The position numbers and the translations under genes were made by a program. Of a stretch of 64,000 nucleotides of DNA, positions 53,249-62,953 are shown one piece after another. The first letter of the stretch is position 1. Every line of letters begins with the position of its first letter. Location of the stretch: positions 1-64,000 of the forward strand of contig JAQYWR010000020.1 of the NCBI GenBank assembly GCA_029379225.1. Direction: 5' to 3'. The stretch comes from Nostoc sp. S4. GTDB taxonomy: Bacteria; Cyanobacteriota; Cyanobacteriia; Cyanobacteriales; Nostocaceae. The notes beneath the pieces were generated by a model that was given only the letters and a program-made list of their open reading frames with translations, searched no databases and had not been told where the DNA came from.

Positions 53249-56200
53249 ATGAATGGAGCAAATAATCAGAGAAATCCTTACATTATTGGTCGCGTAATAC
53301 ATGAGAAAAATAAATTTTTTGGTCGTGAAAGTCTATTCAATTTTATTGAAGATAATCTAAGTCAAGGTGTAAAAGTAATCTTGTTGCATGGTCAAAGGCG
53401 GATTGGCAAGTCTTCTGTCTTGCAACAAATTTCAAATTTTATTCAATCTAATGAATTTATTTTTATTCAATTTGATTTGCAAGATAAAAGTCAGTCAAGT
53501 CTAAGTAATATTATTCATAATTTGGCTATAGCAATTACTGAGCAAATTGGTATAGAAGTAGATAAATTACAAATTCCAACAATTATAGAATTAGAAGCAG
53601 ATATAAATATATTTTCTCAAGGATTTCTGTCCCAGATTTTTCAAGAAATTGAACCTCAAAAAATAGTATTACTCATTGATGAATTTGATGTGATAAATAA
53701 TGATAACGGCGAGGTAAATATTGCTGAACAACAAACATTATTTCGTTACTTAAAAAAGTTGTTAACAGAGCAAAATAAATTATTTATTATTCCAGTAATT
53801 GGAAGATATTTGAATGATTTACCAAACTTGCTGAGTTTATTTAAGAATGCACCATCTGAACTAATTGGTTTGCTAGATGGGGATAGCGCTCAACGAATGA
53901 TTATTGAACCTGCTCAAGGAACTTTGACATATCGCAACGAAGCAATCAAGAAAATTCTACAATTCTCAGCAGGACACCCATGTTTTACTCAGGTTATTTG
54001 CTTTACTCTTTTTGAACAAGCAAGAGAAAACAAGAAATGGAGTATTGAACGTGCGGATGTAGAATGCATTTTCACAAAAGCAATTGAAAATGCTGATTCT
54101 TTCTTACAAAGTTTTTGGCACGTACTAACGGCGGAACAAAGAATCATTATGTCAGCTGTAGCCGAGGCTCAAAGGATAGCTATTGAAGAAGAAAGAAGAT
54201 TTCCTGAAGAACCATTAGATTTACTAAGTAGGAATGGGACAAATAAAACAGAACAGTTATGTGATGCGTGGTACAGACTAATAGAAAACCATTGTCTATC
54301 TGATGACGGACGCAAAGTTAGAGTCGAATTAATTCGTTGTTGGTTACTACAATATCATCCACTACAATATGAAATTAAAAGTTTACAAATACAAGAATCA
54401 CAAACAGAATTACAAACACAGAACGCACAAGAAGATGTTGTTAAAAACCTGATCGGAGTAGCAAATTATTGGTGTCAACAGGGAAAACATCAGCTAGCAT
54501 TACAGCTTTACGAGCAGGCTTTAGCAATAAGTCCTAATAATTATAAGATTGCAGCATCTTTGGCTGAACAATATTTACAAGTACAAGATTATTTAAAATC
54601 TTTAGAACTTCACGAACAACTTTTTCAAGTAGATTCTGAATATTATCAGCAAGGATATTTAGATGCACTGTCAGAATATGGGCATCATTTAATAATCACA
54701 GGAGAATACACACCAGCAAAGGAACAGTACAATAAAATTTTAAAAATTGAACCGAATATTAGATTGGCTAAACAGAAAATTTTAGAAATTGAAACTTATG
54801 AAAGAAATGCTATAGTTACTACACCAGATAAAAATAATTCTCTAACTGAGCCAGGCCAGATAAATCGCAAAACTTCCACTTTAAAAACAATACTGGCAGT
54901 CATGACAGTTATAGTCATGGGAACTGTAGGTTATGGTGCTTATCGGCTATCATCTGAATGTCCAGCAGGTAAGCAGAAAGAATTTGGTCTTTTATGTATA
55001 GAAGATAAAAGTAAAATTAGTAATGGCGATCGCACTTTATTTCCTAATATTCCAAATAGCGCTCGCGACGACGGAATCAAAGCTTTTAAACAACAAAAAT
55101 ATCAAGAAGCCAGTAATTTATTTGCAGAAGCAGTAAAATCTAATCGCAACGATCCCGAAGTCTTAATTTATTATAACAATGCTCGTGCTAAACAAAAAGG
55201 ACATCCTTTTACCTTGGCAGTAGTTGTTCCAGCGAATAACGATACTTTGGCTCAAGAAATATTACGTGGTGTAGCACAGGCACAGAATGAGTTTAATCAA
55301 AATAATGGCTTAAATGGTCGATTGCTGGAGATGAAAATTGCCAACGATGCAGGTCAAGAGCAACAAGCCAAAGAAGTAGCTGGGGAGTTGGTCAAAGATG
55401 CATCTATTTTAGGAATTATTGGCCACAATAGCTCTGACTCTACCAAAGCAGCTTTACAAGAGTACGACAAAACAGATATCCCCGTTATCTCTCCCACCAG
55501 TACTAGTACACAATTACTGGGTAAGAAGAATTTCTTTAGAAGTTTACCTTCTGATGCTGCTGGGGGAAAAAAATTAGCGGAATATGCCTTCAAGAAGTTG
55601 AAGTTAACAACAGTAGTAATTTTTTCCAATCCTGACAGTTCATACAGTGACAGCATGAGAGAGGAATTTACTAAAATATTTGAAAACTTGGGAGGTAAGG
55701 TGCTCAAGCCAGAAATTAACTTAGCAGATACGTCACTAGATATGGATGCACAAGTTTACAGAAGTATTTATAGACACAAAGCACAAGCAGCTGTATTAAT
55801 CCCAGATAGAGCACGTATAGATATTGCTCTCAAAATTGCTAAGTTAAACCAGGATGTAGTTAATAGATCCAGAACTCAAAACAGAAACATATTGGGAATG
55901 AAGCTCTTAGGTGGAGATACCCTTTACAGCAATGACACTTTAACTCAAGGCGCAAATGCAGTAGAAGGTTTAATTGTAGTCGTTCCTTGGTTTCGTGAAG
56001 CTCAGCAAGCAAAGGACTTTGCCAATAAAGCATTCATGCAATGGGGAGGAGAAGTGAGTTGGCGAACAGCAACTAGCTACGATGCTACGCAAGCTTTTAT
56101 TCATGCTTTGTCTGGTAATTCTGCACGGACAACAGTTATCGAGAAGTTAAAAAATAATAATTTTGTTGTAAATAATACAAAGACTTCTGGAGATCCACTT

Positions 56201-56287
56201 CAATTTAGTCCTGAAGGAGAACGACAAACAGAGCCAATTTTAGTTCAAATACAAAATGGAAAGTGGGTTATGCCACCGCAACAATAA
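53249..56287 (+). CDS. ATPase - TPR - membrane - periplasmic ligand-binding receptor, cluster gene 2
   Basis: 1012 residues. Residues 10-370 form the AAA/STAND ATPase (NPYIIGRVIHEKNKFFGRES; Walker A HGQRRIGKSS 47-56; Walker B IVLLIDEFD at 140-148; GHPCFTQVICF). About 400-520 are TPR-like repeats. One transmembrane helix is at about 544-566 (TILAVMTVIVMGTVGYGAYR). A short periplasmic TPR-like linker (DGIKAFKQQKYQEASNLFAE) follows, and from about 652 to the end a type I periplasmic ligand-binding domain of the branched-chain amino-acid receptor type (FTLAVVVPANNDTLAQEIL, LGIIGHNSSDSTKAALQEYD, VISPTSTSTQLLG, VYRSIYRHKAQAAVLI). A ligand outside would thus be reported to an ATPase inside. Known as an architecture in cyanobacteria; no partner or output is established. 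Confidence 0.85.
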   Translation: MNGANNQRNPYIIGRVIHEKNKFFGRESLFNFIEDNLSQGVKVILLHGQRRIGKSSVLQQISNFIQSNEFIFIQFDLQDKSQSSLSNIIHNLAIAITEQIGIEVDKLQIPTIIELEADINIFSQGFLSQIFQEIEPQKIVLLIDEFDVINNDNGEVNIAEQQTLFRYLKKLLTEQNKLFIIPVIGRYLNDLPNLLSLFKNAPSELIGLLDGDSAQRMIIEPAQGTLTYRNEAIKKILQFSAGHPCFTQVICFTLFEQARENKKWSIERADVECIFTKAIENADSFLQSFWHVLTAEQRIIMSAVAEAQRIAIEEERRFPEEPLDLLSRNGTNKTEQLCDAWYRLIENHCLSDDGRKVRVELIRCWLLQYHPLQYEIKSLQIQESQTELQTQNAQEDVVKNLIGVANYWCQQGKHQLALQLYEQALAISPNNYKIAASLAEQYLQVQDYLKSLELHEQLFQVDSEYYQQGYLDALSEYGHHLIITGEYTPAKEQYNKILKIEPNIRLAKQKILEIETYERNAIVTTPDKNNSLTEPGQINRKTSTLKTILAVMTVIVMGTVGYGAYRLSSECPAGKQKEFGLLCIEDKSKISNGDRTLFPNIPNSARDDGIKAFKQQKYQEASNLFAEAVKSNRNDPEVLIYYNNARAKQKGHPFTLAVVVPANNDTLAQEILRGVAQAQNEFNQNNGLNGRLLEMKIANDAGQEQQAKEVAGELVKDASILGIIGHNSSDSTKAALQEYDKTDIPVISPTSTSTQLLGKKNFFRSLPSDAAGGKKLAEYAFKKLKLTTVVIFSNPDSSYSDSMREEFTKIFENLGGKVLKPEINLADTSLDMDAQVYRSIYRHKAQAAVLIPDRARIDIALKIAKLNQDVVNRSRTQNRNILGMKLLGGDTLYSNDTLTQGANAVEGLIVVVPWFREAQQAKDFANKAFMQWGGEVSWRTATSYDATQAFIHALSGNSARTTVIEKLKNNNFVVNNTKTSGDPLQFSPEGERQTEPILVQIQNGKWVMPPQQ

Positions 56288-56375
56288 TTGACTCAAAAAG
56301 TAAGGCAAGCTACAATAATTTCGTCTATTGTGTGTAATATAGGATACATGTCCCTAGTAATATACTCTTAAGGCT

Positions 56376-58550
56376 ATGGCAAAGTTGGTATCTCGGAGAA
56401 ACCCTTATATAATCGGTCGTCCAATCGATGACCCAAAACTACTTTTTGGACGGCAAGATTTGTTTTGTCTTCTTGAAGATAATCTTAACCAAGGTATAAA
56501 AGTCACTTTATTGCATGGTCAAAGACGTATTGGGAAGTCGTCTATCATTCGTAATATTCCAAAATCTGTTCAATTAGAAAACTTTGTTTTTATTTCCTTC
56601 AATTTAGAAGACTATACTCGTGAGAATCTGTCTAAAATCTTAGCAGATCTGGCTCAAGAAATTGTCGAACATTTAGAAATAGATAGCCAAAAAATTAAGC
56701 TGCCTAGTATTGAAGAATTAGACAAAGAGCCATATATTTTTTACAGTCAATTCTTGACCAAAGTTTTGGATTGGTTAGATGGTAAAAGAATAGTTTTTTT
56801 GTTAGATGAGTTTGAAGCATTAAGCGATCGATATTCTGCATCACGGCTGGAAAACTTTTTTAGTTACTTGCATTCTCTAATTGAAGTAGAAGACAAACTA
56901 TTTTTAATTATGTTTGCAGGTAGACAAACAGCAAATATACCGAATTTATTCAATTATTTTCAGGATGCTTCTACCTGTGAAATTGGTTTTTTAAATAAAG
57001 ATAGTGCTACACAGCTAATTACTCAGCCTGCTTCGGGAATTTTAGAATATGAGCCAGAAGCAATTCAAGCCATTATTGAACTATCAGCGGGACATCCTTA
57101 TTTCATTCAAGTCATCTGTTTTGCTATTTTTGTGAGAGCTAGAGAATTAGATGAATCACATATTAATCGTCAAGATATAGATAATATTGTTGATAAAGCA
57201 ATTGAGAATGCAGAGGCTGGTCTAGCATGGTTTTGGGATGGATTGACTATTCCAGAAAAAATTGTATTTTCTGCTGTTGCGGAGTCTCAGAAGATAGCTA
57301 TTGAGAAATTTAAAACAGTTCCAGAAAGCCTATTTAAACTACTTAATAAATATGAAATGATTAAAATAGAAGCTTTAGAAAAAGTAGTTAAAGAGCTTAT
57401 TGCTTATAAGTTTTTGGATGAGAAGGGTGAGAAAATAAAAATTGAATTAGTGCGTCGATGGTTACTGCAACGTCATCCATTAAGACAAGAAATTAAAGAG
57501 TTGGAAAAACTCAATCAAGAAGAAAACTATTCGAGTTATAAAAATAAAAACAACTTAGCAATAGAGGAAAAAAAACTGAATAATTTAGATAACAACTATA
57601 ATAATAATTTAGTTCTCAGTGCTAAAAATTCTAAGTCTGCTGTAGCTGAAAGACCCTTATCGTTAAATAATGAGGATTGCTATACAAGCATAAGCTCAGA
57701 GCTTGCCAGATTGAGTATACCTAGAAGTTTAGAACATATAAGAATTACTATACAAGATAATCAGCAAGAAAGTGAAATTCCACAACAGGAAGAAAAGTAT
57801 CAAAGTACCTCGAAGTTAAAAATATATCCTTTGGGTAAATCGAGGTTATCTAAATTTATTTATTTCCTGGCAATAGCAGGAACTATGACAATTTGTGCTG
57901 CCTTTGTGGGGATAGGTGTTGGTTATTTTTCGTCACGATGTTTGGCAAATGAAAATAAAGTATTGGGTGTTTTCTGTGCAGAAAATCCCAAGATGAATTT
58001 AAGTAGTGGCGATCGCACATTTTTTCCGATTATCAATAATACCTATCGTGACCAAGCCATTGAAAGTTTTAAAATTGGCGATTATCCAGCTGCCGTTAAA
58101 TTATTTCAACAAGCAGTAGAAAGCGATCGCACAGATCCAGAAGTATTAATTTACTATAATAATGCTCGCGCTAAGGAAAAAGGAAAGCCTTTAACTTTGG
58201 CAGTAGTTGTCCCAGCAGATAATACCAAGTCTGCTCAACAAATATTGCTTGGTGTTGCACGGGTACAACAAGAGTTTAATGATAAAAATGATTCAAATGG
58301 TAGACTGCTCTCCATTATTATTGCTAATGAGGGTAATGGTCAGGAACCAGAAAAAGCAAAACAAGTTGCTGCCGAGTTGATAAAAAGTAAATCTCTGTTA
58401 GGAGTAATTGGAGCTAATTATAGTGAAGCAACAAAAACAGCTTTAACAGAATACGAAAATGTTGGAATATCGGTGAGATATTTTACTAGTACAAAAAATA
58501 TAAAATTGAAAATTAAAGAACTGCTCACTTCAAATTCAGTTATTAACTAG
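56376..58550 (+). CDS. Truncated ATPase - membrane - ligand-domain paralogue, cluster gene 3
   Basis: 724 residues. Same plan as cluster gene 2 with Walker A HGQRRIGKSS at 47-56, Walker B RIVFLLDEFEAL, and GHPYFIQVICF. The cytoplasmic linker is longer, Asn/Lys-rich and lacks the TPRs (residues about 385-490). The transmembrane helix is at about 492-516 (FIYFLAIAGTMTICAAFVGI), then the SSGDRTFFP linker and the first about 105 residues of the ligand domain. The protein ends soon after YENVGISV with an unrelated Lys-rich tail. More than two thirds of the ligand domain is missing, so it cannot bind ligand alone. The frame break lies near 58472-58490. Confidence 0.8.
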   Translation: MAKLVSRRNPYIIGRPIDDPKLLFGRQDLFCLLEDNLNQGIKVTLLHGQRRIGKSSIIRNIPKSVQLENFVFISFNLEDYTRENLSKILADLAQEIVEHLEIDSQKIKLPSIEELDKEPYIFYSQFLTKVLDWLDGKRIVFLLDEFEALSDRYSASRLENFFSYLHSLIEVEDKLFLIMFAGRQTANIPNLFNYFQDASTCEIGFLNKDSATQLITQPASGILEYEPEAIQAIIELSAGHPYFIQVICFAIFVRARELDESHINRQDIDNIVDKAIENAEAGLAWFWDGLTIPEKIVFSAVAESQKIAIEKFKTVPESLFKLLNKYEMIKIEALEKVVKELIAYKFLDEKGEKIKIELVRRWLLQRHPLRQEIKELEKLNQEENYSSYKNKNNLAIEEKKLNNLDNNYNNNLVLSAKNSKSAVAERPLSLNNEDCYTSISSELARLSIPRSLEHIRITIQDNQQESEIPQQEEKYQSTSKLKIYPLGKSRLSKFIYFLAIAGTMTICAAFVGIGVGYFSSRCLANENKVLGVFCAENPKMNLSSGDRTFFPIINNTYRDQAIESFKIGDYPAAVKLFQQAVESDRTDPEVLIYYNNARAKEKGKPLTLAVVVPADNTKSAQQILLGVARVQQEFNDKNDSNGRLLSIIIANEGNGQEPEKAKQVAAELIKSKSLLGVIGANYSEATKTALTEYENVGISVRYFTSTKNIKLKIKELLTSNSVIN

Positions 58551-58691
58551 AAGGGTAAGCTGAGCAAATTTGATTACAGCTAAAAAATTGGAAGCACCTT
58601 GCAGTACCATAATGAGTTATGATGACAATTTTGGATTTTGGATTGAAGAAAAAATCTAAAATTCAAGGACTCGTAACTCTTAACTTTTTTG

Positions 58692-59801
58692 ATGTCACTA
58701 ACGATTGTTGTCAAAATCGGCACTTCTAGCCTTACCAAACCAGAAACGGGACAATTAGCACTTTCAACCATCGCCACCTTAGCGGAGACACTCTGTCATT
58801 TAAAACGCCAGGGACACCGAGTGATTTTGGTTTCTTCTGGGGCTGTAGGGGTGGGTTGTGCGCGGTTGGGTTTAACCGAACGTCCGAAAGCGATCGCTCT
58901 CAAACAAGCTGTAGCAGCAGTTGGGCAAGGTAGGTTGATACGTATATACGATGATTTATTTAATACTTTACAGCAAGCGATCGCTCAAGTGTTATTGACT
59001 CGCAGCGATTTGGTACAGCGCAGCCGCTATCTGAATGTATACAATACTTTTCAAGAATTGTTAGGACTAGGGGTAATTCCCATAGTCAATGAAAATGATA
59101 CCGTGGCAGTAGAGGAACTAAAATTTGGCGATAATGACACCCTTTCAGCATTGGTTGCTAGTTTAGTACAAGCCGATTGGCTATTTTTGCTCACCGATGT
59201 CGATCGCTTATACTCAGCCGATCCGCGTTCTGTACCAGATGCACGGCCGATCGCTTTAGTTAGTAGTATTAAAGAATTAGCTCAATTACAAATCCAAACA
59301 GGTTCCCAAGGTTCTCAATGGGGCACCGGCGGTATGGTGACAAAAATTTCGGCTGCCAGGATTGCGATCGCCGCTGGAGTGCGGACTGTAATTACCCAAG
59401 GACGATTTCCCCACAATATAGAAAAAATTCTCCAAGGTGACTCCATCGGGACACATTTTGAACCGCAACCGGAACCAACTTCGGCGCGTAAACGTTGGAT
59501 AGCTTACGGACTTGTACCTGCGGGAAAATTGTATTTAGATGAAGGTGCGATCGCGGCAATTTCTCTAGCGGGAAAATCGTTATTAGCAGCTGGAATTAAA
59601 GTAGTAGAAGGAGAGTTTCGCACACAAGATGCAGTGCAATTGTGTGACATCAATGGTAACGAAATTGCCAGAGGACTTGTAAATTACAACAGCAATGAAT
59701 TGCAAAAGATTCGCGGATATCATTCACGGGAAATTTCCACAATTTTAGGCTACGCTGGTGCGGAAACTGTGATTCATCGGGATAATTTGGTTTTGACTTA
59801 G
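58692..59801 (+). CDS. proB: Glutamate 5-kinase
   Basis: 369 residues from ATG 58692 ([14 protein letters not shown]). First enzyme of proline biosynthesis, phosphorylating glutamate. Amino-acid-kinase motifs are [48 protein letters not shown] and [21 protein letters not shown]-terminal PUA domain ([20 protein letters not shown] ... [16 protein letters not shown]) is present. Length is typical. It is independent of the ATPase cluster upstream. Confidence 0.96.
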   Translation: MSLTIVVKIGTSSLTKPETGQLALSTIATLAETLCHLKRQGHRVILVSSGAVGVGCARLGLTERPKAIALKQAVAAVGQGRLIRIYDDLFNTLQQAIAQVLLTRSDLVQRSRYLNVYNTFQELLGLGVIPIVNENDTVAVEELKFGDNDTLSALVASLVQADWLFLLTDVDRLYSADPRSVPDARPIALVSSIKELAQLQIQTGSQGSQWGTGGMVTKISAARIAIAAGVRTVITQGRFPHNIEKILQGDSIGTHFEPQPEPTSARKRWIAYGLVPAGKLYLDEGAIAAISLAGKSLLAAGIKVVEGEFRTQDAVQLCDINGNEIARGLVNYNSNELQKIRGYHSREISTILGYAGAETVIHRDNLVLT

Positions 59802-59838
59802 GATAGAAATAAGTAACTACTAACTGGGAGAGCGAACA

Positions 59839-60051
59839 ATGACTCAAACGTTAGAAATTCCAGAATCTCTGTTTGAGCGATTGCATCATCTTGTTGAGTT
59901 AAGTGGGCAATCTATAGAATCCTTAGGGTTGCAAAGCATTACGAGCAACTTACCTCGTTTAAGAGAAAAAGTACATGACTTGGATGAACTATTGTTACGA
60001 GTAACACCTGATAATTTACATGGTGTAATTGACAGTGGAAAGCCTGATTGA
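59839..60051 (+). CDS. Orphan antitoxin-like protein
   Basis: 70 residues, GGGAGAGC before the ATG. TLEIPESLFERLHHLVELSG and QSIESLGLQSITSNLPRLRE match small cyanobacterial antitoxin-like proteins usually paired with a MazF-like or PIN toxin. The family usually continues a few residues past GVIDSGKPD; here the stop follows directly, so it may be slightly truncated. No toxin gene follows: the next gene is ROK kinase on the opposite strand. It is an orphan or relic. Confidence 0.6.
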   Translation: MTQTLEIPESLFERLHHLVELSGQSIESLGLQSITSNLPRLREKVHDLDELLLRVTPDNLHGVIDSGKPD

Positions 60052-60066
60052 ATGTTAAAACAAATA

Positions 60067-61017
60067 TCAAACTAACATAGAAGCGATCGCCACCGCTCCC
60101 CACAACGGCGCATCATCCCCCAACGCCGCCGGTACAACTTCAAAATCAACTTCCGGTAAAGCGGTCTCTCGCGCCACCTGTCGCACCACCCGCCAAAAAT
60201 CTTCTCCCGCCTTCGTCACACCACCCCCCAACACAAAGCGTTGCGGATTCATCAAATTCGCTACATTCCCAATACCCACACCCAGCGCCCAAGCAGCCTT
60301 GTGCAAAACTTCCTTAGCCACACTATCCCCAGCCGCCGCCGCCTCACTTACCAACTGTCCCGTCAGTAACGTTAAATCATTCTCCACCAAACCCCTCAAT
60401 ACCTCTCCACCTCTGTGGGGTTGATTTTCTAAAACTTCCCTAGCATTCTCCGCCATATAAGGCCCGGAAGCCAAACGTTCCACACATCCCCGCTTCCCAC
60501 ACAAACATACCGGCCCAGCAGGATCTACAACTATATGTCCAATTTCACCAGCCATTCCACCCACACCCCGCCAAGGCTGGTTGTTGAGTATCCAACCACC
60601 ACCCACACCAGTGCTGACAGTTATATAAAACAAGCTATCGTAACCCTGTCCCGCACCAAAGCGATGTTCGCCCAAAGCTGCAATGTTAGCATCGTTATCT
60701 ACACCAACACTGACACCAAACTCCTCCTCCAACAAGTCTTTGAGCGGAATATTTTCCCATCCAGCGACATGATGAGATAGTCGCACCCTTCCCGTGGAAG
60801 CATCTACAGGACCGCCAAAGCTAATACCGATCGCACTCAGTTTTGTATCTTTTAGTAAAGAGTAAATTAGCGATCGCATAATTTCCAAATCAGTGCTAGC
60901 ATCTGCATTCGCTGGTGAAAAGCGGCGTTCATAGCGCAACCACTTTCTCGAGCCAATATTTACTAATGCAGCTGCTAATTTAGTTCCGCCAAAATCGAGA
61001 GCTAAAATTACTGTCAT
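60067..61017 (-). CDS. ROK-family sugar kinase
   Basis: 316 residues of the ROK family (glucokinase/N-acetylmannosamine kinase group). The ATP loop ALDFGGTKLAAALVNIG is at the N-terminus, with GPVDASTGRVRLSHH, the catalytic VGVDNDANIAALGEH (Asp base), GTGVGGGWI-type STGVGGGWILN, GEIGHIVVDPAGPVCLCGKR and the zinc motif CLCGKRGCVE. It phosphorylates glucose or a related hexose; specificity cannot be read. It is convergent with the antitoxin-like gene, 15 bp apart. Confidence 0.9.
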   Translation of the reverse strand: MTVILALDFGGTKLAAALVNIGSRKWLRYERRFSPANADASTDLEIMRSLIYSLLKDTKLSAIGISFGGPVDASTGRVRLSHHVAGWENIPLKDLLEEEFGVSVGVDNDANIAALGEHRFGAGQGYDSLFYITVSTGVGGGWILNNQPWRGVGGMAGEIGHIVVDPAGPVCLCGKRGCVERLASGPYMAENAREVLENQPHRGGEVLRGLVENDLTLLTGQLVSEAAAAGDSVAKEVLHKAAWALGVGIGNVANLMNPQRFVLGGGVTKAGEDFWRVVRQVARETALPEVDFEVVPAALGDDAPLWGAVAIASMLV

Positions 61018-61109
61018 TGTCTATTCTCTTCCTAAACCATTACACAACATAGTTTCTTTCTCAAGAAAGGGTAGAGCAGTTGTCAATCCAGAGGATGATA
61101 ATTACTAAT

Positions 61110-61868
61110 CTATTCACCTGTTTTTGAGTCAAGTACTCCATCGATAAACTGTTGCAATCGTTCATAATGCGAACCTTTCCAATAAATGCGATCGCAATTT
61201 TTGCAGCGCTGGAATTCATCAATCTGCAAACGCACATTTTCTGGTATTTCTTCAATAATGGATTGTTTATCTACAGGTTCTAATAACCCATTGCAACGCA
61301 AACACCTTTGAAATGGTGAAACTAATTTAAATAAGTCGAAGCGTTGCAATACTTCCAGGATTTGTTTTTCCGGGTTAGTATTTCTTACATAATACCCATG
61401 CCTTACCAAACTACGCATTAATAAACCCTTATCACGAGTTAAGAGAATTCGTGCTTGGTTGTCAGATATCTTTGCTAATTCCTCATCCTCATAGTCATTG
61501 CGATATAAAGTATCAAAGCCTAATAGTCGTAGAGATGTTGTTAGCTTGCCTAAATGAATATCTAAAACAAAACGAATAATACTCAGGGGTTTTGGTGATA
61601 CAGAAACACTTGGTGTTATATCACTCCTACTAGATATTGGATAAACATTGATAATATCTCCATCCTTAACAATGTAAGAAAAATCTATATATTCACCATT
61701 AACTTTGATAAAATCAACTTCTGGATGAGGAACGCCCAATGACTCAATCGTATCCTTAATTGAGGCTCTCTCCTCAAAATAATAGGAAATTCTCACTTCC
61801 TTTTGATACCGTGGTAAAAAATGATTCAATTCTGCGTGAAAGTAGAAGTATGCGATCGCCATAGTCAT
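61110..61868 (-). CDS. Mut7-C RNase-like protein with ubiquitin-like N-terminus
   Basis: 252 residues. The N-terminal 80 form a MoaD/ThiS-like beta-grasp domain (Mut7-C ubiquitin; ISYYFEERASIKDTIESLGV, YIVKDGDIINVYPIS). The C-terminal 150 form the Mut7-C PIN-like nuclease domain: IRFVLDIHLGKLTTSLRLLG (Asp), ARILLTRDKGLLM (Arg/Asp) and a zinc ribbon CLRCNGLLEP ... CKNCDRIYWKGSHYERL. This is a known bacterial family, predicted to be an RNase linked to a sulphur-carrier-like fold. The C-terminal ribbon seems intact, so a normal enzyme is expected. Confidence 0.9.
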   Translation of the reverse strand: MTMAIAYFYFHAELNHFLPRYQKEVRISYYFEERASIKDTIESLGVPHPEVDFIKVNGEYIDFSYIVKDGDIINVYPISSRSDITPSVSVSPKPLSIIRFVLDIHLGKLTTSLRLLGFDTLYRNDYEDEELAKISDNQARILLTRDKGLLMRSLVRHGYYVRNTNPEKQILEVLQRFDLFKLVSPFQRCLRCNGLLEPVDKQSIIEEIPENVRLQIDEFQRCKNCDRIYWKGSHYERLQQFIDGVLDSKTGE

Positions 61869-62953
61869 AAATCTTTGGATTAGTCATTAGTTACAGTTGA
61901 TTGGTATCCACCGTGAGTGCAGTTGATACAATTGCTAAAAATTCTCTATTATTTTAAAAGGCTCTATTCTGGCTCTAGTAAAATCTATTTACCATGAATT
62001 GCCCATTGACCTTAATCTAACGAACCTCCTGGAGACAAAAAATTGTAAAGAGAATATAAAGATTATCAAATACTTGCATTTCTTATTGACTTCAGTTACA
62101 GTCAAAGCAGCTATCTAAAATCAAACCTGATGTGATTTTCAGGAAGCTAGTATCGCAGCCTTAGAAGTCACGCATTCAAAAGTCAAAAGTTTACACTGAG
62201 CAAAGTCGAAGTGTCAAAACAATTGTATTTTCAGCCTTTGCGCTATTTTGTAGACAATAAGTGGCTTCTTGCAGGGTATGGTCTGTTTGTTTCCATGCCC
62301 GCTGTACTAGATTAGGTAACAGAGTAAATACTAGGTTTGTTAATGCTGAAATTAGTGATGCTGTTAAATAATCAGTTACTAATCTCAATCGTTAACATAT
62401 TGCCCATTGAGTACAGCGTACTAAAGCATTTACCGCTGAATCTAGGGATGATTGTTGTAGGGTAGGCATTTCGCCCGCTTTGAAATACAACAAACGAGCA
62501 AGACGCTGTACCCTCAAAAAGGTACTGTGAGCGTCGTAAATCAACTTGCTATTAACTTCTGTCCATCCCACAAAACCAACAAAATCATCCGTCAAACCCA
62601 GCTATTTTTATTTTTTAGAGATAATTGAGAATTATTTGCAATATATCTAGGAAAAAATAGATTAAAATGTATCAGTAAGTGAAAATTTCTGAAATACCAA
62701 ATAATAATAAAACTAGATACAAAATTAACGTCGCTGTTACATAAAAATATTTTTGACTGTGTTTATCTTTCTTATGGAGAATTGACTAAATGGCAAGACA
62801 TTAATCAATAATAATCTTAGAAAGTAGCTATCTATTTTAATTGCTATACATATTGTTCTTTTTATTTCTTGTAATCAAGGACATTTTATTAAAGAACAAA
62901 AATGTAGTTTTTCGTACCTTTTTTCTAAAAAATGCACTAATGAGTATAGTTAG
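61869..62953. other. Mostly gene-free region around the broken ORF
   Basis: Apart from the doubtful ORF pair at 62191-62595, about 1.1 kb here contains no gene I can support. AT-rich DNA at 62650-62950 (TTTTTCGTACCTTTTTTC) precedes the sucrase/ferredoxin-like gene and may hold its promoter. Confidence 0.4.
62191..62595 (-). pseudogene. Possible broken gene with internal TAA
   Basis: Two ORFs in the same minus-strand frame are separated by only one TAA (62392-62394). The first reads MTDDFVGFVGWTEVNSKLIY to VRCTQWAIC, the second TTG-initiated part MRLVTDYLTASLISALTNLV to NTIVLTLRLCSV, which has a hydrophobic helix. Continuous coding would give about 134 residues. No family was recognised and it could be a chance ORF pair. 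Confidence 0.3.
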
